Position numbers and translations under genes: made by a program. The notes beneath the pieces are model-generated. The model made no database searches, was not told the DNA's origin, and worked only from the letters and a program-made list of their open reading frames with translations. 64,000 bases of DNA from Ralstonia sp. 25mfcol4.1 (GTDB lineage: Bacteria; Pseudomonadota; Gammaproteobacteria; Burkholderiales; Burkholderiaceae), in assembly GCF_900104095.1 (NCBI RefSeq), contig NZ_FNJO01000013.1, positions 62,001 through 126,000 on the forward strand, read 5' to 3'. Below, piece by piece: positions 25,840 to 34,652 of this stretch; position 1 is the stretch's first letter; every line of letters begins with the position of its first letter.

Positions 25840-27074
25840 CCGCACCGACCATCCCGCTGTCCCAGCGTGCCCGCCGCGTCCGCTTGTCCCCGATTGCGGC
25901 GGCCGGGCAGCGAGCCGCCGCGCTGATCAGCCAGGGCCGTGACGTGCTGACGCTTACCTCCGGCGAGCCGGAATTCGACACCCCGCCAGCGATCCAGCAG
26001 GCCGCCATCGCCGCCATGGCACGCGGCGAGACGCGATACACGCCGACGCCGGGCACGCAGGCATTGCGTCGCGCCGTGGCCGAACGATTTCCCGCCGACC
26101 ACGCGGTCCCCATCGCCCCGGCGGAAGTATTTGTCGCCAGCGGCGGCAAGCAGGTGATCTTCGATGCGTTCGCCGCCACGCTGGACGCCGGCGACGAAGT
26201 TATCGTTCCCGCACCCTACTGGTCCTCGTTTCCGGACATCGTGCGCGTCAACGACGGCAGCCCGGTCATCGTGCCCTGCGACCAGCAAAGCGGTTTCAAG
26301 CTGAGCGCGGGCGCGCTGGAAGCAGCCATCACGCCGCGCACGCGCTGGCTGATCCTGAATTCGCCGTCGAATCCTTCCGGCGCGGTGTACACGGAGGACG
26401 AGTTGCTGGCGCTTGCCGACGTGCTGCGTCGGCATCCGCACGTGCTGGTACTGCTCGACGAAATCTACGACCACATCCGCTTTGTCCCGCCTGGGCGGCA
26501 TTGGCTGACGCTGGCGCCCGACTTGCGCGGGCGCTCGCTGATCCTCAACGGCGCTTCGAAGACCTATGCGATGACCGGCTGGCGCATCGGTTGGGGCATC
26601 GCACCGGCCGAACTGGTGCAGGCGATGACAGTGATCCAGTCGCAGGTCTCTTCGGGTGCCAACTCGATCGGACAGGCCGCCGCCGCGGCGGCCCTGCTGG
26701 CCAACGACCGCGCTTTCGTCGAGCAGGCCCGCGACGCTTATGCGCGCCGGGCCACGTTGACCGTCGCGGCAATCAACCGCGTCCCAGGTTTGCGCCTGTT
26801 GCCGCCCGAGGGGGCCTTCTTCGCCTACATCCACTGCGGCGGGCTGATCGGACAGTTGCGGCCCGACGGTCAGGTGCTGTCCGCCGACAGCGACGTGGTG
26901 GACTGGCTGCTGGACAGCGCGGGTGTCGCGGTGGTGGAAGGCGCCGCCTATGGGATGTCGCCGTACTTCCGCCTGTCGTTCGCCGCTGCGGACAACGTGC
27001 TTGAAGCGGCATTGCAGCGTATCGGGCAGGCCGTAGCGACACTGCGCCCCACGTCGGTGGAGGCGCGCCCATGA
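25836..27074 (+). CDS. Class I/II PLP aminotransferase
   Basis: A 412-residue fold-type I aminotransferase: NSPSNPSG at 175-182, DEIYD at 208-212 and the PLP lysine Lys242 in NGASKTYAMTGWRIG. It resembles aspartate/aromatic aminotransferases (AAT-I). It overlaps the receptor before it by 4 bases (ATGA) and the permease after it by 4 bases, so it is a built-in member of the transport operon and probably acts on the imported amino acid, giving an alpha-keto acid. The in-frame open region upstream of 25836 belongs to the receptor gene's other frame. Confidence 0.88.
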   Translation: MTAPTIPLSQRARRVRLSPIAAAGQRAAALISQGRDVLTLTSGEPEFDTPPAIQQAAIAAMARGETRYTPTPGTQALRRAVAERFPADHAVPIAPAEVFVASGGKQVIFDAFAATLDAGDEVIVPAPYWSSFPDIVRVNDGSPVIVPCDQQSGFKLSAGALEAAITPRTRWLILNSPSNPSGAVYTEDELLALADVLRRHPHVLVLLDEIYDHIRFVPPGRHWLTLAPDLRGRSLILNGASKTYAMTGWRIGWGIAPAELVQAMTVIQSQVSSGANSIGQAAAAAALLANDRAFVEQARDAYARRATLTVAAINRVPGLRLLPPEGAFFAYIHCGGLIGQLRPDGQVLSADSDVVDWLLDSAGVAVVEGAAYGMSPYFRLSFAAADNVLEAALQRIGQAVATLRPTSVEARP

Positions 27075-27817
27075 TTGACGCCTGGATCGTTTCCGGAATC
27101 GCCGCGCTGAAGCCGCTGGGCCTGAACTACGCCTTCGTTCTCGACACTACCGAGCGTACTGCGTTCCTGCATGGACTGGTCGTCACGCTGCAACTGTGTG
27201 CGCTCACGATTCCGTGCAGCCTGCTGGCGGGCGCCGCCCTGGCGGCAATGCTCACCTCCGGCAACAAGGCCCTGGCTACGCCGGCACGCGCGTTCGTCGA
27301 ACTGACCCGTAACACGCCCACGCTGGTGCAGCTCTATTGCGGCTTCCTGGTGCTGAACATGCTGATCACCCAGCATCTGAGCAGCCTGGGCAGCAGCAAC
27401 CCCTTGACGCCGTTCTTCTGGGTGGTGGCCGTCGTATCGCTGCACAAGGCGGTGTTTCATGCCGAGGCCCTGCGCGCCGGCATCGAGGCCGTCCCGCGCG
27501 TCACGCTGGAGGCCGCGCGCTCGCTGGGGTTCTCGCACCGGCAACTGCTGCTGCAGGTGGAACTGCCGCTGGCCGTCCGTTTTGCGCTACCGGCACTGGT
27601 CAACAACCTCGTCGACCTGGTCAAGATGACGGCCGTCGCGTCGGCCATCGCCGTGGGCGATGTCACGTACGAATCGATCATGATCTGGACCCAGCGGGAC
27701 AACGTGCTGGAGCTGCTCCTGTTGATCCTGGCGTTCTTCGGCGCGCTGACCTGGCTGGTCAGCCGCACGGGTCGCTGGCTGGAACTGCGTTTGAGGATGC
27801 CCGGCTATGGCCAGTAA
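27071..27817 (+). CDS. Amino acid ABC transporter permease (HisM family), subunit 1
   Basis: A 248-residue inner-membrane permease with an N-terminal FLHGLVVTLQLCALTI segment, the VELTRNTPTLVQL turn and the EAA loop EALRAGIEAVPRVTLEAARSLG (split near 136-157). About five membrane spans. It forms a heterodimer with the next gene product. It overlaps both neighbours. Confidence 0.9.
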   Translation: MIDAWIVSGIAALKPLGLNYAFVLDTTERTAFLHGLVVTLQLCALTIPCSLLAGAALAAMLTSGNKALATPARAFVELTRNTPTLVQLYCGFLVLNMLITQHLSSLGSSNPLTPFFWVVAVVSLHKAVFHAEALRAGIEAVPRVTLEAARSLGFSHRQLLLQVELPLAVRFALPALVNNLVDLVKMTAVASAIAVGDVTYESIMIWTQRDNVLELLLLILAFFGALTWLVSRTGRWLELRLRMPGYGQ

Positions 27818-28619
27818 CCCGCTTGCCCTGCCCTCGCGCGCCGCGCCGCCCCCCCTCAGGCACGCCCTGGCCAGCCCCTGGGTGCTGGCCGCCCTGTGCG
27901 TGCTGGCCGTCGTCGGCTTCTGGAATGCCACCGGCAGCACCCCGGCCGCGTTCCGCAACCTGTGGACGTGGTCGCCCGCGCTGCTGCGCGGCATGTGGGC
28001 GAACATCGAGATCAGCATCCTGGCGATGGCCCTTGGCACACTTTCCGGCCTGGTGATCGGGGCGCTGTCGCTGTCTACCCATCGCTGGATACGCCACCTG
28101 GCACGACTATGGGTGCAGGCGTTTCGCAACGCCCCAATCCTGGTGCTGGTGTACTTCACCACCTATGTGTTTCCGTTCGAACTTCACATTGGCCAGTGGA
28201 CGGTGCCGTTTCCGGACTGGATCAAGGTCGTGCTGGGGCTTGCCCTGCCTGCGAGCGCCAACGTGGCCGAGATATTCCGGGGTGCGATCCAGTCGATTCC
28301 CAGCGCGCAATGGGAGGCTGCCCAGTCGCTGGCGTTCCGGCGCAGCCAGATTTTCCGGCTGATTGTGCTGCCGCAGTGTCTGCGGCGCATGCTGCCACCG
28401 TGGATGAACCTTTACGCCAGCATCACCATGAGCACGTCGCTGGCCTCGCTGGTTGGCGTGCATGACGTGGTCGATACCGCCCAGGTGGCCAGCAATACCG
28501 TGGCCCGCACCGATTTCACGGTGCTGGTCTATTTCACGCTGCTGGCCCTGTTCTTTGCCTATTGCTATCCGATCGCGCGCGCCACGCGCGCGCTGGAGCG
28601 TCGTCATGACCGCCACTGA
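27807..28619 (+). CDS. Amino acid ABC transporter permease (HisM family), subunit 2
   Basis: A 270-residue permease with an extended proline-rich N terminus (about 25 residues), a first span near 25-42 and GMWANIEISILAMALGTLSG. The EAA loop is EIFRGAIQSIPSAQWEAAQS. It overlaps the first permease by 11 bases and the ATPase by 14 bases, consistent with tight coupling of the complex. Confidence 0.9.
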   Translation: MASNPLALPSRAAPPPLRHALASPWVLAALCVLAVVGFWNATGSTPAAFRNLWTWSPALLRGMWANIEISILAMALGTLSGLVIGALSLSTHRWIRHLARLWVQAFRNAPILVLVYFTTYVFPFELHIGQWTVPFPDWIKVVLGLALPASANVAEIFRGAIQSIPSAQWEAAQSLAFRRSQIFRLIVLPQCLRRMLPPWMNLYASITMSTSLASLVGVHDVVDTAQVASNTVARTDFTVLVYFTLLALFFAYCYPIARATRALERRHDRH

Positions 28620-29472
28620 TTCCTTCCTGCGCAACCGCCAGACGCTGGCGTCCGCCGACTCGCCCGTCAGACCGCTGGTCGCACTGCACGACGTGCACCT
28701 GACCTTCGGGGACAACACCGTGCTCCAGGGCATCGACGTCGAGGTGCGGCGCGGCGAGGCCGTGACCATCATCGGGCCATCCGGTTCCGGCAAGAGCACG
28801 ATCCTGCGCTGCATCACCGGCCTGCTGCGACCGCAGCAGGGGCAGATCCGCGTTGGCGACACCGCCGTGGAAACGCTCCGCACTGAAGACGAACTGATTG
28901 CCCTGCGCAAGCGCGTGGGCTTCGTCTTCCAGCAGTACAACCTGTTTCCGCACCTGACCGTACTGGAGAACCTTGTCATCGCCCCCACCCGGGTCATCGG
29001 CCGCAGCCGGCGCGAGGCCGAGCAGGAAGCGCATGCGCTGCTGGGCAAAGTGCGGCTGTCCGACAAAGCGCACGCGTATCCGGGCGAACTGTCGGGCGGT
29101 CAGCAGCAGCGCGTGGCCATTGCCCGGGCGCTGGCGATGCGGCCCGAGCTGATCCTGTTCGACGAGGTGACGTCGGCGCTCGACCCCGAAACCGTCGGCG
29201 AAGTCCTGACCGTGATCCGCGAACTGGTGGAAGACGGCATGACGTGCGTGCTGGTTACCCACGAGATGCGCTTTGCCGCCGAGATCAGCGATCACATCTA
29301 CTTCACCGAAGCGGGCCGAATCGTCGAGCATGGGCCGCCCGAGCAGATCTTCGGCAACCCCAGCCACGAGCGCACGCGAGCCTTCTTGCGCCGGGCACTG
29401 GGCGCCATTCCGCGCCTGCCCGCCGAATTCAACGCCGCGTTCGCGCCGGCACCCGCATCCAGTCAAGGCTGA
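28606..29472 (+). CDS. Amino acid ABC transporter ATPase (GlnQ family)
   Basis: A 288-residue ATPase: Walker A GPSGSGKST at 57-65, Q-loop FQQYNLFP, signature LSGGQQQR, Walker B LILFDEVTSALDPE and the switch His in THE. The N terminus has 25 extra residues and the C terminus a 30-residue Ala/Pro-rich tail. An open region upstream of 28606 in the same frame overlaps the permease and is not used. It drives the permeases at 27071 and 27807. Confidence 0.92.
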   Translation: MTATDSFLRNRQTLASADSPVRPLVALHDVHLTFGDNTVLQGIDVEVRRGEAVTIIGPSGSGKSTILRCITGLLRPQQGQIRVGDTAVETLRTEDELIALRKRVGFVFQQYNLFPHLTVLENLVIAPTRVIGRSRREAEQEAHALLGKVRLSDKAHAYPGELSGGQQQRVAIARALAMRPELILFDEVTSALDPETVGEVLTVIRELVEDGMTCVLVTHEMRFAAEISDHIYFTEAGRIVEHGPPEQIFGNPSHERTRAFLRRALGAIPRLPAEFNAAFAPAPASSQG

Positions 29473-29484
29473 CAAGGAACATCC

Positions 29485-30684
29485 ATGAGCCAGAATCCCA
29501 CGGACAGCATTCATACGCGGCTGTTGCATGCCGGTGCGCCACGACTGCACGATGGCGCCGGACCCGTCAACGTTCCCGTCGTGCGCACCAGCACCGTCCG
29601 CTTCGAAGACGTCGAGACGCTGGCCGACCGCCATCACCGCCGTTCGCACGGCGAGCGGATTGCCACCTATGGACGTCACGGCCTCGACACCCATGAGGCG
29701 CTGGAAGACGCGTTGTGCACCCTCGAAGGCGGGCATCGTGCCTTCCTGGCGCCCTCCGGGCTGTCGGCAATCACACTCGTCCTGCTGGGGCTGCTTGGGC
29801 CCGGCGACCACGCGCTGGTTTCCGACACGGTCTATGCGCCGCTTCGCCGGGTCGACCAGACGCTGTTGCAGCGGCTTGGCGTGGAAGTCGAGTATTTCTC
29901 CCCCGCGCATGACGCCATCGATGAACTGATTCGCACCAACACACGGCTCGTCTACTTAGAGTCGCCAGGATCGCTGCTGTTCGACGTCCTCGACTTGCCC
30001 GCGCTGACGGCCATTGCACGCGCCAAAGGCGTGCCCGTCGCCATCGACAACACGTGGAGCGGCGGCTGGTTCCTGCAGCCTTTACGCCTCGGTGCCAATA
30101 TTTCGATCCAGGCAGCGACCAAGTACATCGCAGGCCACTCCGACGTCATGCAGGGCGCCGTAGTGGTGGACAGCCCGGCGCTGGCCGAACGCATCGCGAC
30201 CACACACGAGGCGCTGGGGCTCACCATCGGGGCCGACGATGCCTATCTGGCGCTGCGCGGACTCCGCACGCTGCCCGTACGACTGGCGCAGCACCAGCGC
30301 AACGCGACGGAGGTGGCGCAATGGCTGCAGCAACAGCCGCTGGTGTCCCGAACGTTTTATCCCGCGCTTCCCGACGACCCCGGCCACACGCTGTGGAAGC
30401 GGGATTTCACGGGTGCCAGCGGTCTGGTGTCGTTCGCGCTGCGGACCAGCGACCAGACCGCCGCCGGCCGGCTGGTCAATGCCCTGCGCCTGTTTTCGAT
30501 CGGCGCGTCGTGGGGCGGCTACGAGAGCCTGGCGCTGGTGGCGCCACCCGAGCGGCTCAACGCTGCACGTAGCTGGCAGGAACATGGGAACAACGCGCCG
30601 GTCATCCGGCTGCATGTCGGGCTTGAAGATCCACAAGACCTGATCGCGGATCTGCGCCAAGCATTCCAACGGACCATCGCCTAG
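29485..30684 (+). CDS. Cystathionine beta-lyase-like PLP enzyme
   Basis: A 399-residue Cys/Met-metabolism PLP enzyme: TYGRHGLDTHEALEDAL near 61-77, DNTWSGGWFLQPL near 188-200, and PLP Lys213 in ATKYIAGHSDVMQG. 'DNTW' and 'ATKY..GHSD' are the forms of MetC-type beta-lyases. It should cleave a C-S bond by beta-elimination, giving pyruvate, ammonia and a thiol. It lies 12 bases after the ATPase, so it most likely works on the imported S-substituted cysteine. Confidence 0.87.
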   Translation: MSQNPTDSIHTRLLHAGAPRLHDGAGPVNVPVVRTSTVRFEDVETLADRHHRRSHGERIATYGRHGLDTHEALEDALCTLEGGHRAFLAPSGLSAITLVLLGLLGPGDHALVSDTVYAPLRRVDQTLLQRLGVEVEYFSPAHDAIDELIRTNTRLVYLESPGSLLFDVLDLPALTAIARAKGVPVAIDNTWSGGWFLQPLRLGANISIQAATKYIAGHSDVMQGAVVVDSPALAERIATTHEALGLTIGADDAYLALRGLRTLPVRLAQHQRNATEVAQWLQQQPLVSRTFYPALPDDPGHTLWKRDFTGASGLVSFALRTSDQTAAGRLVNALRLFSIGASWGGYESLALVAPPERLNAARSWQEHGNNAPVIRLHVGLEDPQDLIADLRQAFQRTIA

Positions 30685-30691
30685 GACTGAC

Positions 30692-32116
30692 ATGAGCGAC
30701 ATCGACCAATTCGCGCGAGACACCCTGCGGCTGCTGGGCCCGGCTCCCGACAACTGGGTGCCCCAACGCGACGGCATCGACCATAACGTCGTGATCGTCG
30801 GCGGCGGCCAGGGCGGCACTGCTATCGCCCATGCGCTGCGGCGGGCGGGCATCGGCGGGGTTTCGGTGATCGACGCCGCGGCGAATTCTTCGGGGACTGG
30901 CGTCTGGCGGACCCGCGCACGCATGCAAAAGCTGCGCACGCTGAAATCGCTGGTGGGGCCGGAACTCGGCATTACCGCACTGGGCTTCCAGCAATGGTTC
31001 GAGGCCCGCCACGGCCGCGACGCCTTCGCTGCACTAGACCGCATTCCGCGCCCCGACTGGGCCGCCTATATCGACTGGTTCCGCGATTTTCTCGATATCG
31101 AGATTCGCCACGGCACGCGCCTCGTCGATATCGCGCCGTGGGAAGAGGCCGGTGTGCCGGCCCTGCGGCTAACGCTGGAGGTCGGCGGTGCGAGGCATTT
31201 CCAGACGACACGCAAGCTCATCCTCGCCAACGGCGTGGCCGGCAACGGTGCGCCGTTCGTGCCGGCCTACCTTCGTGCAGCGGTGCAGGCGGGACTCGCC
31301 GCACATACGGCCGATGCCATCGACTTTGCGGCGTTACGCGGCAAGACCGTGGCGGTGATCGGCGCGGCCGCTTCGGCATTCGATGCGGCGGCAGTGGCCC
31401 TGGAAGCGGGCGCGCAGGCGGTACGGCTGTTCTCCCGGCGTGATCACATTGCGGCTCGGGCCGTTGCCAAGCCGCGCATGTACCCCGGTTTCTTCGAGAA
31501 CTACGCCAGCCTGTCCGATGCGCAGCGCTGGCAGCACGCCGTACGCTACCGCCGCGCCGGCTCGACGCCTCCGGCCGATGCCGTCAAGCGCGCCACCGCG
31601 CATGCGAACTTCCATCTGCATCTATCATCGCCGTGGCAGGCTGCCACGCTGCGCGATGGCAGCGTCGAAGCCCATGTGATGGACCGAAACTTTGCGTTCA
31701 ACTTCGTGATCGCCGGCACGGGATACACGACCGACCCTGGCGACCGCGCCGAACTGGCCAGCATCGCACCATTGATTGCACGCTGGCGCGACCGGCATGA
31801 GCCGCTACCGGGCGAGCGCGATGACGCGCTTGGCGCTTCCCCTTATCTGGGCGCCGGTCTCGAATACACCGAGAAGCATCGCGGTGCTGCCCCCTGGCTT
31901 GGCGCGATCCACGTGTTCAATCCGGCCGGGTACGCCAGTACCGGTGTCCCGCTGGGCGATATCCCGAGCATGCGGCGCGACATCCCCCGGATCGTATCGC
32001 GCGTGAGCCAGGATCTGTTCACCGCAGACCTTGAATTGCACCAGGCCCGAGCGCTTGCCGAGGTGTCGCCTGACTTCCGGCCGGACTTGTACGAACATGC
32101 CGTCTGGCGCGGCTGA
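30692..32116 (+). CDS. FAD/NAD(P)-binding oxidoreductase, flavin monooxygenase-like
   Basis: A 474-residue protein with an N-terminal FAD Rossmann motif VVIVGGGQGGTA near 33-44. A second dinucleotide site begins VAVIGAAASAFDAA near 218-231, in which two of the usual glycines are alanines. Late motifs are FVIAGTGYTTDP and VFNPAGYASTGVP. It resembles FAD-dependent monooxygenases and the lysine/ornithine N-hydroxylase type. It closes the transport operon seven bases after the lyase and may oxidise the released thiol or the imported thioether. The substrate is unknown. Confidence 0.75.
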   Translation: MSDIDQFARDTLRLLGPAPDNWVPQRDGIDHNVVIVGGGQGGTAIAHALRRAGIGGVSVIDAAANSSGTGVWRTRARMQKLRTLKSLVGPELGITALGFQQWFEARHGRDAFAALDRIPRPDWAAYIDWFRDFLDIEIRHGTRLVDIAPWEEAGVPALRLTLEVGGARHFQTTRKLILANGVAGNGAPFVPAYLRAAVQAGLAAHTADAIDFAALRGKTVAVIGAAASAFDAAAVALEAGAQAVRLFSRRDHIAARAVAKPRMYPGFFENYASLSDAQRWQHAVRYRRAGSTPPADAVKRATAHANFHLHLSSPWQAATLRDGSVEAHVMDRNFAFNFVIAGTGYTTDPGDRAELASIAPLIARWRDRHEPLPGERDDALGASPYLGAGLEYTEKHRGAAPWLGAIHVFNPAGYASTGVPLGDIPSMRRDIPRIVSRVSQDLFTADLELHQARALAEVSPDFRPDLYEHAVWRG

Positions 32117-32121
32117 CCGAA

Positions 32122-32144
32122 ACAGGGGGCATAACACCCCCTGT
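32122..32144. terminator. Bidirectional hairpin between convergent operons
   Basis: ACAGGGGG-CATAACA-CCCCCTGT is a perfect 8-base stem six bases after the oxidoreductase stop and 27 bases past the end of the convergent cupin-rhodanese gene. It lacks a T-run. Confidence 0.5.
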
Positions 32145-32170
32145 CCTGCCGGCTGTTACGACCGTTCGGC

Positions 32171-34408
32171 TCAGCTTGCCGCCGCGGCGGCCCCGATCAA
32201 CCGGAAGCCAATATCACCCTCGCGCCCGAGCTGCTCCACCAGATTGACCTCCCAGTCGAGATATGCCTGGAAGCCGGCATTGCGCTGGGCCACGTCGGCA
32301 TACTGATACGGGCTGAACCAGTAGTCGTCGTCACCTGTCAGCACCCGCTCGCCGCCCGTGCCCACGGGTAGACCCGCAGCCACCCACGCCTGCGTGCCGC
32401 CAGTCACGTAGCGGACATCGCGGCCCGAACGCGCGGCGAGTTCCGAAGCCACCACGCGGGCGAGCACGCCATCCGAAGAGGTGATCAGAATGGCGTGCCC
32501 GGCTGGAATGTCAGCGATCAGCGCTTCGAGCCGGTCGGGGACGGCGAAGTACGCTCCGGCCGCATGACGCTTCTCGTAGGCTGACCTTCGCTCCACGTCG
32601 AACAGCCTTGCCGTGCCGGCGCCCAGCTTCTGTGCGGCCTGCTGTGATGACACCGACGCAGCGGCCGGACGCGACGCCAGCACACGGACCGGCTCCGGGC
32701 CGGTCACGAGAGCCGCGTCGGCCGACGGTGCGTAGACGAAGACATCATGCCCGCCAAGCTGCGCCAGCCAGGCGGCCGTCGTCAGCGCGCGCACGCCGTC
32801 GAAATCAGCCAGCACAATGCGGGCACGACGCGTGGCCAGATACTCGTCGGTGGCCTGGACCAGTTGGCCGCCGGGCGCCCAGCGCCAGCCTGGCAGATGG
32901 CCTGCTTCATACTCGCTGCGCGTGCGCACCTCGAAACGGTACAGGGTATGCGTCTGCGACGATGCTTCCAGTTGTTGCAGGCCGCCAGCATCGATCCGGC
33001 GAACGCCCGCCTGCGCTGCCACATTTTCGGCGCGGTTTCGTACACCGTCGAGCGTCGCGGCCGGCGGTTCCGGCAGCGGTGTCACCCGCCCGTGTGCCAG
33101 CGTCCGGCCTGAAAGCAGCCAGGCCATGGTGCCGTCCTTGAGCGACGCCACCGGGTTGGGGATGCCCGCATCGATCAGCGTCTGCGCGCCCACAATACTG
33201 CGCGTGCGGCCGGCGCAATTGACCACCACGAGTGTGTCGGGATTCGGTGCCAGCTCACCGATCCGGTAGACCAGCTCCGCGCCCGGCAGGCTGTGCGCGA
33301 ACGGCAGGCTGAAATCGGCAAACTCCTCTGTGGTGCGGCTATCCACCACGACGATATCTTCGCCCTTTTCGATACGGCGGTGCAGTTCGTCGACGTCGAT
33401 CCACGGCGTGTGTTTCTCGTGCTCGATGATCTCGCCAAAGGCCTTGCTTGGCACGTTGCTGCCCGTGAACAGCTCATTGCCGGCCGCCACCCAGGCTGCG
33501 ACACCGCCGTCAAGCACCGACACATTGCCCCAACCCAGGCGCACCAGCTTCGCCGCGGCTTGATGTGCGAGCGCGTCGGCATTGTCGCCGCCATCGAGCA
33601 GCACAATGCGCGTATCCCGCCGGGGCACCAGGCGATCGATCAGGAGTTCCAGGCGCCACAGGGGCGCTGACGCCGCCAGCAGCGGATGGCCCTTTGCATG
33701 GACGCCGGTCTCGCGTACATCGAGCAGCGCGATTTCCTGACCGTCTGACAGCGCTACCTTCAGCCCTTCAACCCCAATCACGGGAGCCGCAAGCCGGCGC
33801 GGCGGCCCGAAGTGGCGATAGCTGCCACCTGCCTTGCTCTCGAACACGACGCGGCCCGCGAGGCGATCCAGTGCGAGGCCATAAAAATGCAGATGCAGCC
33901 CGTTCTCCTCGCCGATCAGTTCAATCGTATGCACGTCGTCGGGCAACAATGTCACAGAGGTGCCTGCCACGACATCGGATTCGGCGATCTCCCGCAGATT
34001 GTCGCGCGCCGGATCATCCGTTCGCTCGCGTACGTAGAAGTTGTTCCGCTCGCGGCCGGTGATGCCGGCGATGATCGCCCAAGTGGTGTGGTCGTGCGGC
34101 GGCTGTGCCTTGCCCGGGAGTCCGGCCGAGACGTACAGCGCAAACTGGCCATCGAGATCCTCGGCCAGCCGGTAGACCTGTGCCGGATTGCTGGCAGACA
34201 CGGGAAAATGTTCGTCCGGAAACAGTTCGCGTTGCTTGCCGAGTGCCTCCAGCGCACGTGCGACGGGTTCGAGCCGGGCCTTGTCGGCCAAGGCGTCGGT
34301 GCCGAGCAGGTGGCGCGTCTCGGCGATAAAGCGGGCCACGGCCTGGTGGCGGCGGCTGGCGACGTCGGTTCCTGCGGCAGCAGGCGAAGAGGTGCGGGAT
34401 GCGGTCAT
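32171..34408 (-). CDS. Cysteine dioxygenase-like cupin fused to four rhodanese domains
   Basis: A 745-residue fusion from the ATG at 34408. Residues 20-200 are a cysteine dioxygenase-like cupin with HDHTTW (His105, His107) and a later His160 (DDVHTIE) as likely iron ligands. Four rhodanese repeats follow, at about 212-313, 335-440, 470-560 and 590-685, each ending in a GGxxAW- or GGHD-like turn. Only the second keeps a catalytic cysteine (Cys398 in VVVNCAGRTRS). The equivalents are Asp272, Asp535 and Ser644 in the others. A role in oxidising a thiol and passing on sulfane sulfur is inferred. It shares a 12-base upstream element with the desaturase gene. Confidence 0.85.
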   Translation of the reverse strand: MTASRTSSPAAAGTDVASRRHQAVARFIAETRHLLGTDALADKARLEPVARALEALGKQRELFPDEHFPVSASNPAQVYRLAEDLDGQFALYVSAGLPGKAQPPHDHTTWAIIAGITGRERNNFYVRERTDDPARDNLREIAESDVVAGTSVTLLPDDVHTIELIGEENGLHLHFYGLALDRLAGRVVFESKAGGSYRHFGPPRRLAAPVIGVEGLKVALSDGQEIALLDVRETGVHAKGHPLLAASAPLWRLELLIDRLVPRRDTRIVLLDGGDNADALAHQAAAKLVRLGWGNVSVLDGGVAAWVAAGNELFTGSNVPSKAFGEIIEHEKHTPWIDVDELHRRIEKGEDIVVVDSRTTEEFADFSLPFAHSLPGAELVYRIGELAPNPDTLVVVNCAGRTRSIVGAQTLIDAGIPNPVASLKDGTMAWLLSGRTLAHGRVTPLPEPPAATLDGVRNRAENVAAQAGVRRIDAGGLQQLEASSQTHTLYRFEVRTRSEYEAGHLPGWRWAPGGQLVQATDEYLATRRARIVLADFDGVRALTTAAWLAQLGGHDVFVYAPSADAALVTGPEPVRVLASRPAAASVSSQQAAQKLGAGTARLFDVERRSAYEKRHAAGAYFAVPDRLEALIADIPAGHAILITSSDGVLARVVASELAARSGRDVRYVTGGTQAWVAAGLPVGTGGERVLTGDDDYWFSPYQYADVAQRNAGFQAYLDWEVNLVEQLGREGDIGFRLIGAAAAAS

Positions 34409-34470
34409 GGCGGAGCCCTGGAGGGCGCGATGGGGACAGGCTACAGACTCTAGAGGCTGCCGCGTGCGTA

Positions 34471-34482
34471 AGGAACGAACAA
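34471..34482 (-). promoter_or_regulatory. 12-base element shared with the desaturase gene
   Basis: On the minus strand TTGTTCGTTCCT (34482-34471) ends 63 bases before the ATG at 34408, exactly as at 22588. A -10-like TAGAGT lies about 17 bases after its TTCCTT. Confidence 0.6.
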
Positions 34483-34593
34483 ACTCGCACAAGGTTATGC
34501 ATGGATGGCGCTTATGCCGCAGAAGTATTGACTCGGAAAGCGGGCGGGCTTTAACAGGCCATTGATCTGTTGCGCAATGGCCGGTGGCAGAAT

Positions 34594-34622
34594 CTTCCAA
34601 GCTCTCTTCGGCTCGCTATAAT
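34594..34622 (+). promoter_or_regulatory. Promoter of the gntR gene
   Basis: A perfect -10 TATAAT (34617-34622) with a weak -35 (CTTCCA, 34594-34599, 17-base spacer). The start site would be near 34629, which supports the ATG at 34653 rather than the upstream in-frame one at 34584. Confidence 0.6.
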
Positions 34623-34652
34623 TTCCGCCCGCTCTCCCACTATTCCTGCTCG

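Noticed and set aside
29485..30684. Considered as O-acetylhomoserine sulfhydrylase
   Set aside because: The DNTW and ATKY...GHSD forms and the operon context fit a beta-lyase better, although this is not certain.
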